This document shows, piece after piece, positions 37,855-50,500 of a stretch of 64,000 nt of DNA. The stretch comes from Daphnia carinata. Lineage: Eukaryota > Arthropoda > Branchiopoda > Diplostraca > Daphniidae. The notes beneath the pieces were generated by a model. It was given only the letters and a program-made list of their open reading frames with translations. It ran no database searches and was not told the origin of the DNA. The DNA lies in contig NC_081331.1 in the NCBI RefSeq assembly GCF_022539665.2, positions 4,622,501-4,686,500 of the forward strand. Direction: 5' to 3'. Within the stretch, counting starts at the first letter, position 1. Each line of letters starts with the position of its first letter. The position numbers were made by a program, and so were the translations under genes.

Positions 37855-37928
37855 TTATTATCCAGGAATCGAACCCTGGATGTTCGGCATACCGCGCCGA
37901 TGTTCTACCAATGAGCCATGAATCATAT
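37855..37928 (-). pseudogene. tRNA-like sequence 1 in the palindrome loop
   Basis: The minus strand has a B-box GGTTCGATTCC exactly as in tRNA genes and an A-box-like TGGCTCATTGGTAGAAC. An anticodon-type stem TCGGC/GCCGA encloses the 7-base loop GCGGTAT. The T stem is perfect only with an 8-base loop, the D stem has a mismatch and the acceptor stem is poor, so I call it a degenerate tRNA or tRNA-derived promoter. Confidence 0.5.
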
Positions 37929-38043
37929 GATGTCAAGTTGGCTTTTTTCTAGTCACTTGCGGACTTGCATTTACACTTTGAATAAAATTGAAATGCATCA
38001 CTGCAATATTCTTTTCTCCATTTAGATGTAGATCTTTATACAT

Positions 38044-38113
38044 CTAGTAAGGTTTGAACCCAGGGTAACAGTTATCACAGCTGAATGCTCTACCACAGAG
38101 CTATGTACCTTAC
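38044..38113 (-). pseudogene. tRNA-like sequence 2 in the palindrome loop
   Basis: The minus strand has an A-box-like TAGCTCTGTGGTAGAGC with a perfect 4-bp D stem (GCTC/GAGC) and a B-box-like GGTTCAAACC. The anticodon region could present GTG, but its stem does not close properly and the acceptor stem is weak. It is probably a tRNA relic. Confidence 0.45.
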
Positions 38114-38204
38114 GAAAGCAATAGAAAGATAAACATATAGTTGTGAAAGACTGCATAAACATCCTAGACGATAACATATGATATGCGATAATAAAAATTT
38201 AAAT

Positions 38205-38276
38205 ATATCTCGTGGCTGAATGTTAGAGCATCGGCGTTGCACGCTGAATGTCTGGGGATCGATTCCCATGCAAGTA
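38205..38276 (+). pseudogene. tRNA-like sequence 3 in the palindrome loop (Ala-TGC-like)
   Basis: The plus strand has an A-box-like TGGCTGAATGTTAGAGC and a B-box-like GGATCGATTCC. The anticodon stem TCGGC/GCTGA closes a loop GTTGCAC whose middle triplet is TGC (alanine). The T stem needs an 8-base loop and the acceptor ends do not pair well. It resembles sequence 1 in inverted position, so the two may be diverged mirror copies. Confidence 0.5.
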
Positions 38277-38579
38277 AAACAATATATAAATACAAAATTA
38301 CTTCAGAAAATATCCAGGTATTACACGTTGTTCCTTATCCGAATTCAAAAAGTGTAATAAATAATAATTGAATACTTAAAGATAAACGATACAACGGTGG
38401 CAAAAACAATAAAGATGAATTGAGCAAGCTAAATAAAAAAAAAAAATTGGTAAATGTAATGTGAACAAAGCGAACACAGACAATGAAAGAGACAAATTTT
38501 GGAAAAAATATTTTATAAAAAAAAATTTATTGACAATTCTCTGCACATTACAATTATTTTTGCAACTTTAAAAAGGCAC

Positions 38580-38955
38580 AATAGCCCTTTCAAAAGTTGC
38601 CGTCAACCCAGGCAGGGGGAGACACTGCCTTGTTGACCCACCGGGGAGATTACCCGGTGATTGGCTAAGAGAAGCCGGAAGAAGAGCTGAAGATTTGGAA
38701 CATTTTTACAGGAGCGATTAACCTTTAGTTCGGATTTGTGGGTAGCCACAGAGCCCTCCGTGAACACATCATCGGACTAAGCGGACATCCACGTCCCCTT
38801 TCCGGCCAGAGCCCTCCAAACCTCGGTATATGTTGTTTTTATATATACCGTACAGTAGGGGCATGACCCCCTACGGGCTTATTACGAGTCAAGGGGAAAC
38901 GGGGCTACGGAAAGGAAGGGAGCCCAGATATGCACTTCAATTTTTTAAATATAAA
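38580..38955 (-). other. Hairpin-rich segment, right-arm copy
   Basis: Reverse complement of the left-arm block with the same four stems and no difference that I noticed in the stem bases. Conservation of this segment while the arm ends have drifted hints at conversion or constraint. Confidence 0.5.
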
Positions 38956-39392
38956 ATACCGTCTCGGGAATCCGAATGAAGTATAGAAATGTCATGTCAT
39001 CCATTCAATCATTACAATTTATTCAGTGTCATGCCCCAACCAAGAATCTTTTCAGATCCAATGTTACTATTAACCTATGCTGAGAAAAGAAAAACAACAC
39101 CATTAAGCATCTCAATTGTTGCTCATGTGACTTACATGACTCATAGATTCAACTTCTGGCAGAAGCTTGGGAAAGGCCATACAAATTGCAGATGAAAATC
39201 ATTGTATAAGGCTCTTGAATGATAAAATAAAACCCCTAGAATGTTGCATTGTTGATAGTTGTATTCCCAGTATGCTGAAAATCCTTTCCTATTGGATAAA
39301 TATTTTTTTTGTAGATTAGACATGGTTGGCAAAAAGGAGGAGAAAAGCTTCATCATAAATTCAAAAAATTTTCAAGAAAATTCCTTTCATAC

Positions 39393-40404
39393 CTAAAGAG
39401 TCCATGTATGATGTTCATCGCTGCAATGCCAGTGAAGTGAAACATCTTTAGGGCCATTTAAGTACCCAGCTTCACCAACACTGAGCGTAAAGGACAAGTT
39501 GTTCTTTAGCAAGGGAAGTAGAATTATTTGAGGCTTCTAGCTGTGACAGAACTATAAAGGATTGCTGTTATACAGGATTCATTCACACAAGATGGTACTT
39601 CTCATTAGACAATGTGCATACCCTCTTACTTTACCTCATACCTTAATGGTAATTCACTCTCAGTGTTTTTTTCAACTGTAGGCTGACTCTTCCATCCTGT
39701 AACACTTCCAGACTTGACTTGATCCCCTGCTAAAATTCTGTGAATGCAAAATAATAGCATTAAAAATACTTTTTCGATAGACAAAAAACCGAAAAGTACC
39801 TAATCCACGTTTCATGTTGAACTTGTGCCATTTCTGGGTTTTTGTACCACACCCATTTTCGGCCCAAATACGGTCCCACAATTGTTCAGTTCCTTCACTG
39901 CATGGGCTTATTACTAACAATTCTTTTAGTGCAGCACTAACAGAATTTAACTTTAACACACTGTCAGGTGGTGGACTGAATAACTAAACAATAAATAATT
40001 GTTTTTTAAAATTCTATACTTATTTTGAATTCTTATTTGAAAAGTTTAGGTACCTGACTGTGTTCGCCTACTGCCAATTCATCCTCATGTTCAGTTAGGG
40101 ATGAGTTTGGAAAAACCTCCTTTACTGTTTGGAAACTGTTCCGATCCAATTTGTTGTTTTCCCCTAGCTGAGCTTGTAGACTCAAAATTTGAGCTACAAA
40201 ACACAAATGAATAAAAGCAAATAAATAGAACCATTACGTATTAGGCCTTACCATCCTTAGCTTTGCTGTTATCTAATATTTTGTGTTGTTCCAATAATTG
40301 GGCCTGCAGCTTCATAATTTGATCTAATAAACAATAATTAATAATTGAAAACCAATATAATAATGTTTATACTTACCATCCTTTTGTTGTATTATCTTAT
40401 CCAT
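39393..40404 (-). CDS. Mirror copy of the 179-aa spliced gene in right arm
   Basis: On the minus strand the ATG is at 40404-40402 and the stop TAG at 39395-39393. The span of 1012 bp equals the left copy. The exon 4 block and its surrounding 95-codon frame translate identically in both arms, and the splice sites I compared are retained. Equal span and near-identity indicate recent duplication or ongoing gene conversion between arms. The two genes converge towards the loop. Function is unknown, as for the left copy. Confidence 0.5.
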
Positions 40405-40609
40405 TTTTCAATTGTTCCTCCAGCCACGCATTATTCTCCATCCACGCTACTGAACTAACTGCGAATGGCATCCAATGGACTGAAATTGCCTACGCCAGTA
40501 ATAACGAGTCTGAGCGGTAGATGGCTACGTGTCGGAAAAAAAGAAAAAAGTATGATTTTTTTTTTATTCTGACATTTTTTTTTTTTTTTGTGTAAAACGG
40601 ATTGCCATA

Positions 40610-41295
40610 AATTTCAGCATACTCAAAATTAAGCCCGACTTATTTTGTCGGGCTTAATTTTGATTTTGATTTTTTTAACATATAGATATAGCTATAAAAA
40701 TATATGAATTTGATTCGAAATTAAATGAGAATCACAAATATGTCGTTCCTTTTTTCATTGGGCCAACCGTTTTTGAAATACATTGAATATTTGTGCTGCA
40801 TCGCGCTGGTGCGTACTGGCGCGCTAGCGCTGGTCGTACCACCGCTCGAGCATTGCGTTTAATATTCAGTATAATTCAAAAACGATTGATATGACCCAAA
40901 TATAAACCACGTTATCGAAATCAGCGTTTAATTTTGCTTGTTCTTTTGTGATTTTTATCGGATTCTAAGAGTTTTTATTTTTTGCCGATTTTGACAAAAG
41001 AGGGAAGGCCTTCTCACTTTTTCATTTTTGGTCAAATTCTAGATTTGAGGGAAAATACATGATTCCGATTCAAAATTGAACGAGAATCACAAAACTGAAG
41101 TTTATTTTTACGTTGGGGTAATAGCGTTATTAATAAACGGAAAAAACGGGTGATAAATGTTTGCGCGCCAGCAGCGCGTTAATTCCATTTATTACAAAAA
41201 GGGCTGGTTTGACGAGAAAACAAATATTTTCCCTGAAATCAGCGTTCTATTTTACTTTAACTCAAATCAAATATAATGTCAAAATTACAAAGCTG
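40610..41295. repeat. Repeat family A, full unit right of the palindromic element
   Basis: The word CAGCATACTC occurs at 40615 and again at 41301, giving a direct-repeat period of 686 bp. The unit contains the AAGCCCGAC/GTCGGGCTT hairpin (40631-40639, 40647-40655), a GC-richer core around 40800-40860 and an AT-rich remainder. No coding frame is convincing. Whether it is a satellite-like tandem repeat or the end of a larger element cannot be told here. Confidence 0.8.
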
Positions 41296-41510
41296 AATTT
41301 CAGCATACTCAAAATTAAGCCCGACTTATTTTGTCGGGCTTAATTTAGATTTAGATTTTTTTTAACATCTAGATATAGCTATAAAAATATATGATTTGAT
41401 TCGAAATTAAATGAGAATCACAAACATGTCGTTCCTTTTTTCATTGGGCCAACCGTTTTTGTAATACATTGAATATTTGTGCTGCATCGCGCTTGCAGCA
41501 TTGCAATAAA
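41296..41510. repeat. Repeat family A, truncated second tandem unit
   Basis: It repeats the beginning of the previous unit, including the hairpin at 41316-41324 and 41332-41340, then breaks off at about 41494 after the TGCTGCATCGCGCT word. Confidence 0.8.
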
Positions 41511-44500
41511 GTTTTTCTAAAAATTCTATCCGAACGATATTCTTTTCTAAAATATCATTTGAATTTTGGAAATTTCGCTTACAATCATTTGATTTTCAAT
41601 TTCAGTCTCCATGATAATGTCAACACAACAGACAGCGAGATGGCGTATGAATCGCAAAAGAGAAGGAATTTTTAGGTTTTTCAAAACGTAAAGCCATTTG
41701 AATTGGAACTCCTGATCTTACGTGAACAGGCAGGAAATTCTAAAATGCGAAAGCAGTAGAAAATTGTTAATGCATTTTTAAAAATGGTAAACTTGCATTG
41801 ACATCTACCTCTTCGTTGACTGAGTCTACGTCAACACTTGGCCACGGTGAAGTGTCACTTGTCTGATACTTTTTTAGCTACATTCACGCCACGTAATTCA
41901 AGAGGAAAATGAGTGAATACAATAGACAGTTAAAGCTTGTACAGGCGTCAAATCGATCGTCTGTTTCGTTCGACAATTGCATTGAACCGCGGACGCGATT
42001 CGAATAATAGAAAGAAAAAAAGATGTGTATAAACTGGAAAACCTCGGCTACATAGCCGCCCTATATAATCTAATTATCACTCTGCTGGTGGTATTCTCTT
42101 CCTGCTGTCTATTTTTCTCTTGACACGTTTTCCTGTATAGATCGCCTCATCCGCCTGTCAACCGTATAGCCAGCCGGTAGTTCACACTTGCTCGCTGTTT
42201 GATCCACTCAATTAACCTAATCCTTTCACACCAGCACGCCAACTCTTCTCCTTCATGTCTATAACCCATGCCAATATGTATACTCTATTAGTCACGCTCT
42301 GCACATGTACGTAACACCGCAAGTTTTTTTGCGTGCGCTTTAAAGCACTCAGGGGAATCGCAATCATCTTTAGTACCGCTTTCGCGCATTTATCAGCCAG
42401 GTCCTACATCAAAGGACAAATGACTTTGATCGTGAGTATACTTGTAGGTGGCTGCGATACAGTTTATCCCGACTCTCTTTTTCACGCTACGATTTGCCGT
42501 CAATATGGGCCTGTAGAAAAGCGATGGCCTCTACAAAAGTAGGCCCAGCGATATAGAAATACAGAGCTAAATTTTCGACTATAAATAGGACACTGGCCTA
42601 TATCTATATATAGGAAAAGGAATAATGCCCCGCAAAAATCATGCGTCTATTCAAGAGCTTTTTTCCGCTCTTATTGTCGACCGGTGCTATAAACTGCCTT
42701 GTGTTACACATCTAAAGCACGTATATAGCTGGCGCAGGGTCCATCTTTAACTTTGTTAGGCCATTATATATAGCAGTAGACATACAGAGGAGCAGCAAAG
42801 CAGGAAAGTAAAGCATGTATACATATATACACAAGCAAAGTGGATTTCGATCAACACGCCATAGGTTATCCCCTCTGTCTGTGTGTGTCTACTGAATATA
42901 CTTAGATAGATAGAAAGAAATAGACAAATACGTAGAAAGATTTTTCTTTTTTTTCAAATTCGCTTTTCTGTCACGCATCAGCCAGAGTATATCTCTATGT
43001 ACACGTTCTGTTTACATCATGAGCTGCTGTATTGAGACTATACATTGCTCGTCGTTTATGCTGAACACGAGAACGAGATCTAGTGAGAGAAACTAGGGAG
43101 AGAGAGGGAGCGCTGAAATCAAGTCTTTCATGCTCGGTAGGTCTCTGATTTGATTATGTCCTGGCTCTGCTAGAACCTCGTCCTTACTGTGGCTTTCCCT
43201 TCGCCCCTTCTCTCCCCTCTCGTGCTAGTTCCGCCATCAATCAATACAAGTTGGTGCCTTCCCTTTTTTTCCTCCCTTGTGTGTGTCTGTAGAGATTTAT
43301 GTTGTATATGTTTATTTCTTGTTATATAACAGAGCTTCTGCTTCCACCCTTATTCAGATCATCTCTCCCTCTCCAAATCGCTATTCATTTCGACACGATG
43401 TTTCCCGTCAATATGTCAAAACGCTTGTCTATTAATCCCTCCCAGCGTTCAAGTAGTTGGGGAACTTGTCGACGGGATTTGATGCCCACACGAAGGAGAA
43501 CAATCGACTTGGTACTTTTTTTTTTGCACCCCGTCAAATGTATACCCAAAAGTCACACCCGCTTGGTGAATAACATGTTCTGTTGTTTGCCATCTTCTGC
43601 GGGTATACAACTTGTCTTGCTAAAGAAAACTCGAGGACTTTCTCCTCCTTGATGTGATCAGCTTTTCATTTTGATTGATCCGCAAGACAAAAGGATTTTT
43701 CGGGGTGCGGTTTTCTAGAGAATGTTTTGTAAAATTCACTGCTCTTCAATTCGTTCGTATATCGACGGGATTTTTAGAAAGCTGCGTTCCAAAAGAAAAA
43801 TTCGAGTAGATCAGGCAGCTCAGAGTTCTTTCTCTTTGATTACACACACACGCAGCACCAATGTGACTAGCTGCAGGAATTCGTTGGTGTGCATTGTTTC
43901 CCACAAACGGATGAAAAATTCATCAATGAACTGTAAATCTTGTGCCTATTTATGCAAGGCTGTTGATTGGTGCGAAACAGCGAGGAGCGCTGTCAGCTCG
44001 ACACCTTTAACATTGTCTTGCACGAAGACCCAACAGGGAGAAGCCTTGCCCACTTAAAGACTATTTTATATCCTTATTGTCTTTTGGAATTCTTTCGTTT
44101 TTTTTTCAATTACAAAAGTTGCCAAGCCCTTTCTCCTCATTTCCTTTTAATAATCGTAATAATACGACATGATGGTCTCCCTTTTTTTCTTTTCTGGATG
44201 CTGATGGGTGGCCTGGACGATAAATAATCGCGGACGCAGCTCGGGCACCCCCAAGTGCGACAGTAACTGGTGCAATCTCGCATATTTTTAGAGCTTAACG
44301 TTCCTCTACTTATTTTCACTGGTATTACAGTTGTGGAGCAATCAAGCCGGTTCATTTGAATATGTGCAGTTCGTGTGCTCCATAGATTTACTGTAAGAGC
44401 TGTTCTTCTTGCATTTCTTGGCGGACGTGATTTTCCAAACGGTTGTGCCATTTTACGAGGTTTTATTACGTGTATATTTTTTAAATGCCATGCAATGCCG

Positions 44501-47500
44501 TAAAAATTATTCAGTTCCATACGTTGTTGGGTAAATTTCAAGAAACCATTCAATCTAAAAAGACAGCGTGTTATACTAACTGTTACGCTATAAAGGACAA
44601 TCGAGAGCATGTTACAAATAAGAACTTGTTTTCGCCCTTTTTACAAACACAGAGAAAGAACTTGTACAGATCGGATCTAACCATTACACGTGTTCTATAT
44701 ATTTTCTTTTCTATTTTATTGTACTTTTTATTTTTGTTATTATTTTTTTATTTTTTCTTAGTGGAACATTTTCCTTTATATTTCTTCTGACTTTTCTAAA
44801 AAAAAAGTCACTACTTTTTTTCGTCTATTCTTTCCCCTTTTTTTATGATAAGAAACACACTGCAGTTGCGGTTGTTGCCTCTCACGGAGAAGACAAGAAG
44901 AGAAAAAAAAAAACTTGGTGGTGGAAAAAAAAAGACGCCCAGCCGAGCTGTCGCATAAGAAGAAGAAAACGCTGCGGTGTGGCGGGAAGTTGTCTCTTCT
45001 TTTTTTTTTTTTTAATATGCATCCAGCATATAGTAGTAGATACACACGCATATAAGAAATGAAACTACATTTTAGGTATAAATATCCTCGTCCTTACGAT
45101 AGCCATTTTTTTTTTCTTGGGAGGGCGGTGGAAGAAGAAGAAGAAAAAGGTAGGCACAAGAAATGGGGAAAGATATGGATAGAGCGGGAGGTATTGGACT
45201 ATGGCCAAAGAAGAGACCCCCAGTTGGTTGGCCGAGCAACTTCAGCGGGGGACAAATATGTAGTGGACGCGACACCTGGCCACCATGTAGAACCATCGGA
45301 CTGCTGTTCTTATATAACCATTATTATCATACTGAAGCACCTATGATACCCCCTAACCCGTTTACTCTTTTTATCTTTTTTAAATAATGTAGGACCTTCT
45401 ATTTTTTTTTAAATAGGAAAAACTTATGTAGCATAAAATGTCATGTACGTACGTGTGCCATATTCGTCAGCGAACCATTTGTCTGTCGCTTGCGTTTTTC
45501 AACAAGCAAGAACGAAAAGGCATCGATAGTAATCTGAATTGGAATGACGTAAAAGGCTATGTACCGATATGCGTTGGAACATTGACAAATGACGTGATAT
45601 TTCTTTTTTTTTCCTCCTCCCTTCTTAGATAAGAAGTGAAGGTGGTTACACCGAAAAAAGAGCCGCCCACACTTTGTCACTTGTATTTCGGATGCGATTT
45701 TTCAAACGATAGGGGAGAAAGGACGGAGAAAACCGTACCGCAAAGTTGCTCAGCTCCGGCACATTTCCAGGTCGACCAGAGACATTTGAATCGAAAGTAA
45801 TCTGTTGGCAATTATGCTCACATATTTTGGAGAGCTCGCCGCCACCCTACCGATCACTAAAGGAAGAAAAAAAAAGTATACAAGAATGAATCATCACACG
45901 ACTCGTTTTTTTTTCTCTTTCTTTATAGTTTTGGTACATCGCTTCTCAGCAGTCGACAATGTGTGATGTCATCTCATTAGACTTTGAAATTTAGATACAG
46001 TACCTCTTTTTTTTTCAAGAAAAAGACGCATTAAATTCTCAAACGTTTGGCTGTGCATCAAGCATTTGTTACTAATCGCACAGTTTCTATTATTAAACGT
46101 ATTACAAATTGATTTGATTCAGGATTATCGGAGTTGGCTGTTCGTCGCTTTTCCATTGGCACACTAGAACGACAAGACCATAAAGGAAACAATTTTATAT
46201 CTTCCTAATTATGAACTCCGCAAAAGCGTTTTCCCAATGATTTTGGGCTGGTCCGCTTCAGCCGCGATTCGTCCGGCCTGGCTCCTTTGTAGAAAACAAA
46301 AAAAATGGCCAGAATTTATCGTTGAGTTCCAGCCGTCTTTACCTTCGGTTGTTTTACTGTTATCAACCGTTTGATCGTTTCACCTCCTGGTAGTATAAAA
46401 AAAAAGGAGCCATAGTTAATGTTTGATGGGCATACCATTGTTTGATAGGAAAGAACAGTGGCTCCATAACCTATAAACGCAGGAATCGATTTTTTTTTTC
46501 TGTTTCGTTTTCTCTTTTGTCTTGCGGCTTTGGCTGGAAACGACCCATCATTAACAGTTTGATTCGGCATTTTTAAAAATGCACAGCAGCCTCGTCAAGC
46601 AGCTGCCGATCGACAGTTGACCATAAAAACGGAAAGGAAAAATCATTTTCCAAAAAGAAAACAACAAGAAATGATGATCGTTCGTGAGTGCAGACGCTGT
46701 TGGATACCTAATGAATGCAGCTTCCAAATGCTTCCTGAAGCGTCGGTATGAGATGATGAAAATATACAGCTTTTTAAAAGACGGGCCAGCTGCCTTAATG
46801 TTACAATAATGAGATAGGCAAAAGAACTCAAAGCCTTTCTTCCGTGCTCATATCGGCCATTTTTCTCTTTCTAATCCCCGTCCAGACTCGGCCGGCTTCG
46901 CACCTTTATTCGAGGGGGGACGCCTATATCTAATAGCCCTGTATGGCTACTAACACAGGTGGAAAGAACGAGGTAATCGAAATGCTAGAGTTGGAAAAAC
47001 GTCTCGACTCTGTAGACGTATAAAGTTAGTTTGCTAGCTCAGCGGGGCAACCCTCCCCAGCACACACGAAGGAGCTATAGCTCCTACCGTTGAAACAAAT
47101 GACAGCAAGAAGAGTAGCCAGACGAACATCATCGGAGCAACACCAAAATGTTTTTTTTTTTTGGTAGAAAGCCTTTTTGATTTTTTTTCTGCTCGGTACC
47201 TTGGCTCGCACAGTCGGGGTCGGACCCACACTCTCATCGGGGTGTCTGTTCCCCCACGCACGGTGCTCTCAAATATAGGCTGCCGTTGTATTCGGCACCT
47301 CATTTCTCTCATCGCTGGTGGGCTCTATTTTATTCTCATTCTTATTTTAAGAGTTTTGTGGGCCTTGTCTTATAGCGTCTCCTGTCTCGTATAGTCCCCC
47401 CAAATTATGATAATAATTGTATCGATAAATTATCCCCCTCTTTTTTTTTTATCCAAAGTAAAAAAATAACGAATATTAAAGTCAAGCAAAAGAAATGCTT

Positions 47501-50500
47501 CTCGTCCGGCCATTTTATTCTATAAACAAGTGGTGTTTGTCGTTAAAGTTTACCCCGAATGGTACAATAAGATCCTATTTGCATGCAAACTAAACGTTGC
47601 AACCATCATCTATTAGAGCATTTTTTGTGTGTGTAAATGATTTCACGAACTGACGAGGGATCACACCAAATAGGCGTTACGGAAAGGGGGAACAGATCGA
47701 ATTACGAGAGTGTCAATGTGGGCGGTTGTTTGCGGTCCTCATTTGGGGGAGGAGATGAACTAGTTTCATCTCTCGACAGATGCGCCAAAAACCTCTTTTC
47801 ATATACTGTAGTACACATCTCTACAAAAACTACACAAACCAATAATGGGTTGCTACCACCCTACACTTTTCCCCTTTCGTTCTCCCTCCACCTACCCGAA
47901 GAGCGTCTACGTTTGTTTAACAAGCTTTTGCGACACACAACAAAGGATGCAAACGCAGCACAAGCGACGTGACAAATAATAGCAAACAACTCTATACAGC
48001 CCAACCCCTTCATCTTCGTTAACACTGTAGCGGAGGGAATAAGTCTGTTAGGTAACTCTTCCTAACGAAAAAGCAAATTGGCAGCCATTGGCCTTTTCAT
48101 GTAGATCAAAGTGTACAAAGTTCTGTCAGCAAAAGGAGGCCGGCTTTGCGCGCTACGCAACAGTGACATACGTCACGGTGAATAAAAAAAGAAGTAACCT
48201 AACACCGTCGACTCCTATGACGCAACATCGGTTAACCTACTAGGTAATATTTAGTTGTATTGCACAAAAAAAAAAATAGTTCCAAATAGTTTGGGGCAAA
48301 TGACTAGGCTTGAACTAGCGTTTATATTAAAAAAGGCGGGGCAGCTGGTGGGAACGCATAAATCAAAAGTACACACAAGTCCATCCAAAACACCTTTACG
48401 TGTATATAGAAATAAGACGGTCACAATCACCTATAGACTGAGAAACGAGAATGGAAGTGTCTCGTACACTATAACCTTTTTTTGCCTTCAATATTTTGTT
48501 TCGTGTGTATGTGCAAGTAAAAAGATAAACCGCGGGTGTGCTGTACATTTTTTTTTCAGTTTTTTTTTTCCCACCAAATGGCTGTAAAGAGTACAACGGG
48601 GCAGGGCTCAACGAGCTCTACCTCCAACGTGGATGCGCTAACCACCTGTGCGTATATGTTGTCCAGCTAAATTGTGACTAGTAAACACACCCAACGTTTG
48701 ACAAGGAACACAAGAAACTTTCGTACACGCCAAAAAAAAAAAAAAGAAAGCCCCAGAAAACATCAAGTCTCGTTATCGTGAGACTTGCTGAGAGCGAAGG
48801 CAAATCATATCCATCTTCCGACTGACACTCGACTATCATCCCACCTACTGTGTATACCATCCAACCCTCCTTTTATTTTCTTCCGGGTATATATGTAGAC
48901 ACACCATCCCCTTTGTTTGTTTCTCGAATGAACCGACTAGCACGCTGGATTCTATTCTGAAAACCAAAAGGCCTATAGAAAAAAAAAAAAATATAGCCTT
49001 TATGTTGTGTAATGTGAACGTCATCGTCGCATAATACAAGCGGGACTAAATGAACTGGGGTCCCACCAGTCGCCCATTCAAAACGTCCGCGCTCCCCTTG
49101 CCCATCACTCGCTGCATGTGGATGTAAACAGTCTTACAAATAACTATACACCCACCGCGTCTAACAATCTAATTCGCTTCCATTTATTCGCCCCTGTGAC
49201 GTTACTCTTGTTGGATATACATACGGTCAGATATAGTGTGTTTACATACACCTTCACACGCTCGTATAACAGCTCATCGCTCACATCGTTTCGCTGTGAA
49301 GACGTGTTTCTTTTGGGGGGTTTTCGTTCTTTTAAGCAGCTTGAACCCACCGTTTTTCTGGCTCTTCAAAAACATATTTTTGGGGGCTATCATTTTTAAA
49401 AAAAGGGGGAAATTTGACGTATTAAAAAAAAGGAAACAACAAACATAAAAAGAAAACCCGGAATATATTTCTGTAATAGGCTAGTGGTTTAGTTATATGT
49501 ATATACACTTGGCTACTGTATGTATCGTTTCAGGCGTTTTTTCACGCTTGCAACGTTTATGTGTAATGCTGAGACTGTCGTAAAAGAAATTCACAAAAAC
49601 GGTGGAAGTAGACCAGTAATTATTTTTCAAAAAAAAAAAAATATATACTTGTTTGTGTAAGGATAAAAATGAACTTCTATCGTATAGCTATTTATTCTTG
49701 TAACATTTGCAACAGTTTGAAATCCCGAAATTTCGTTATTCTTCCTTACATCCTTAGCATTACAATGTTTTTGACCAGATAGTTGTACTATAGCCATATT
49801 TTATAGAAATAATATAGAAGCTGTTTTTGAAACCTCAACCGATGGAGCGTGATGTCTCACATCGTGATCCTGCGTGTGTGGCCCTATAAATAGCCAGAGC
49901 ATAGTGTTACATCCTATATAGAATATAACTGTGAGACAGTTGGAGACAATGTTTATTGCTGGCTGCTGTTGTATTCTGTTCTCCTTTTGTTGTTCTGCGG
50001 TGTCATCGTGTGTGTATATAATGCGATCACGCCCGGTGACTATCCGATATATATCTCTGGAGTCGTTGCTTTCTGTTATGTTTTATTGTATCGCGATGTT
50101 TTCGTTATATATTTCTTTGCTGTCTAGTGCAATTAAAAGTCGTATAACAAACGGGCCAATAAGTCAATGGACCGTCTTCTTGTTTTCTCCAAAACGTTGT
50201 GTCCATAGTCACGCTTCACGTCTTTCCTGTATGGGCTGGAGTGGTAGAATGAAGTAGATCATCCATTTCGATGCCCGTTTCTTTCACGTACAAACAACAA
50301 AAATACAATACGAGAAATGTGTCCAATGGCCAGCACGTTCTCTGTCGAGCTATTCCATCGCGGACGTTATGGCTGACTTCGTTTTTCAGAACATATCCAC
50401 TTGATTTTTTTTGCGTCGCTGTGTTATTGAGATTCGCTTGGAAACGTCTTTGAACTGTGCCCGTTCTCCGCACATATGAAACCATTTTTTGTTAAATAGC

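Larger units (their letters stand above)
35581..40607. mobile_element. 5027-bp palindromic (foldback-type) element with TA duplication
   Basis: The outermost bases TGGCAATCCGTTTTACAC (35581-35598) return as their exact reverse complement ending at 40607. TA lies on both sides (35579-35580 and 40608-40609), as expected for a TA-targeting DNA transposon. Left arm about 35581-37862, right arm about 38360-40607. The arms are nearly identical over the 1.0-kb gene and the hairpin block, and diverge near the outer ends and near the loop (for example TTTAGACAGTAGCG against TTCAGTAGCG, and the A/T tracts). No transposase motif was found. The element carries one spliced gene per arm and tRNA-like sequences in the loop. 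The arm differences argue against a simple assembly fold-back. The family is not recognised. Confidence 0.85.

Noticed and set aside
37855-38276. Functional tRNA genes
   Set aside because: The internal promoter boxes are good, but T loops of 8, mismatched D stems and unpaired acceptor stems argue against functional tRNAs, so they are listed as tRNA-like.
35581-40607. Palindrome as an assembly artefact
   Set aside because: The arms carry real substitutions and indels and the flanking repeat copies are in direct, not inverted, order; an artefactual fold would mirror the flanks too.
48597-48660. tRNA-like word GGTGGTTAGCGCATCC on the minus strand
   Set aside because: No acceptable B box or cloverleaf follows, so it is not supported as a tRNA.
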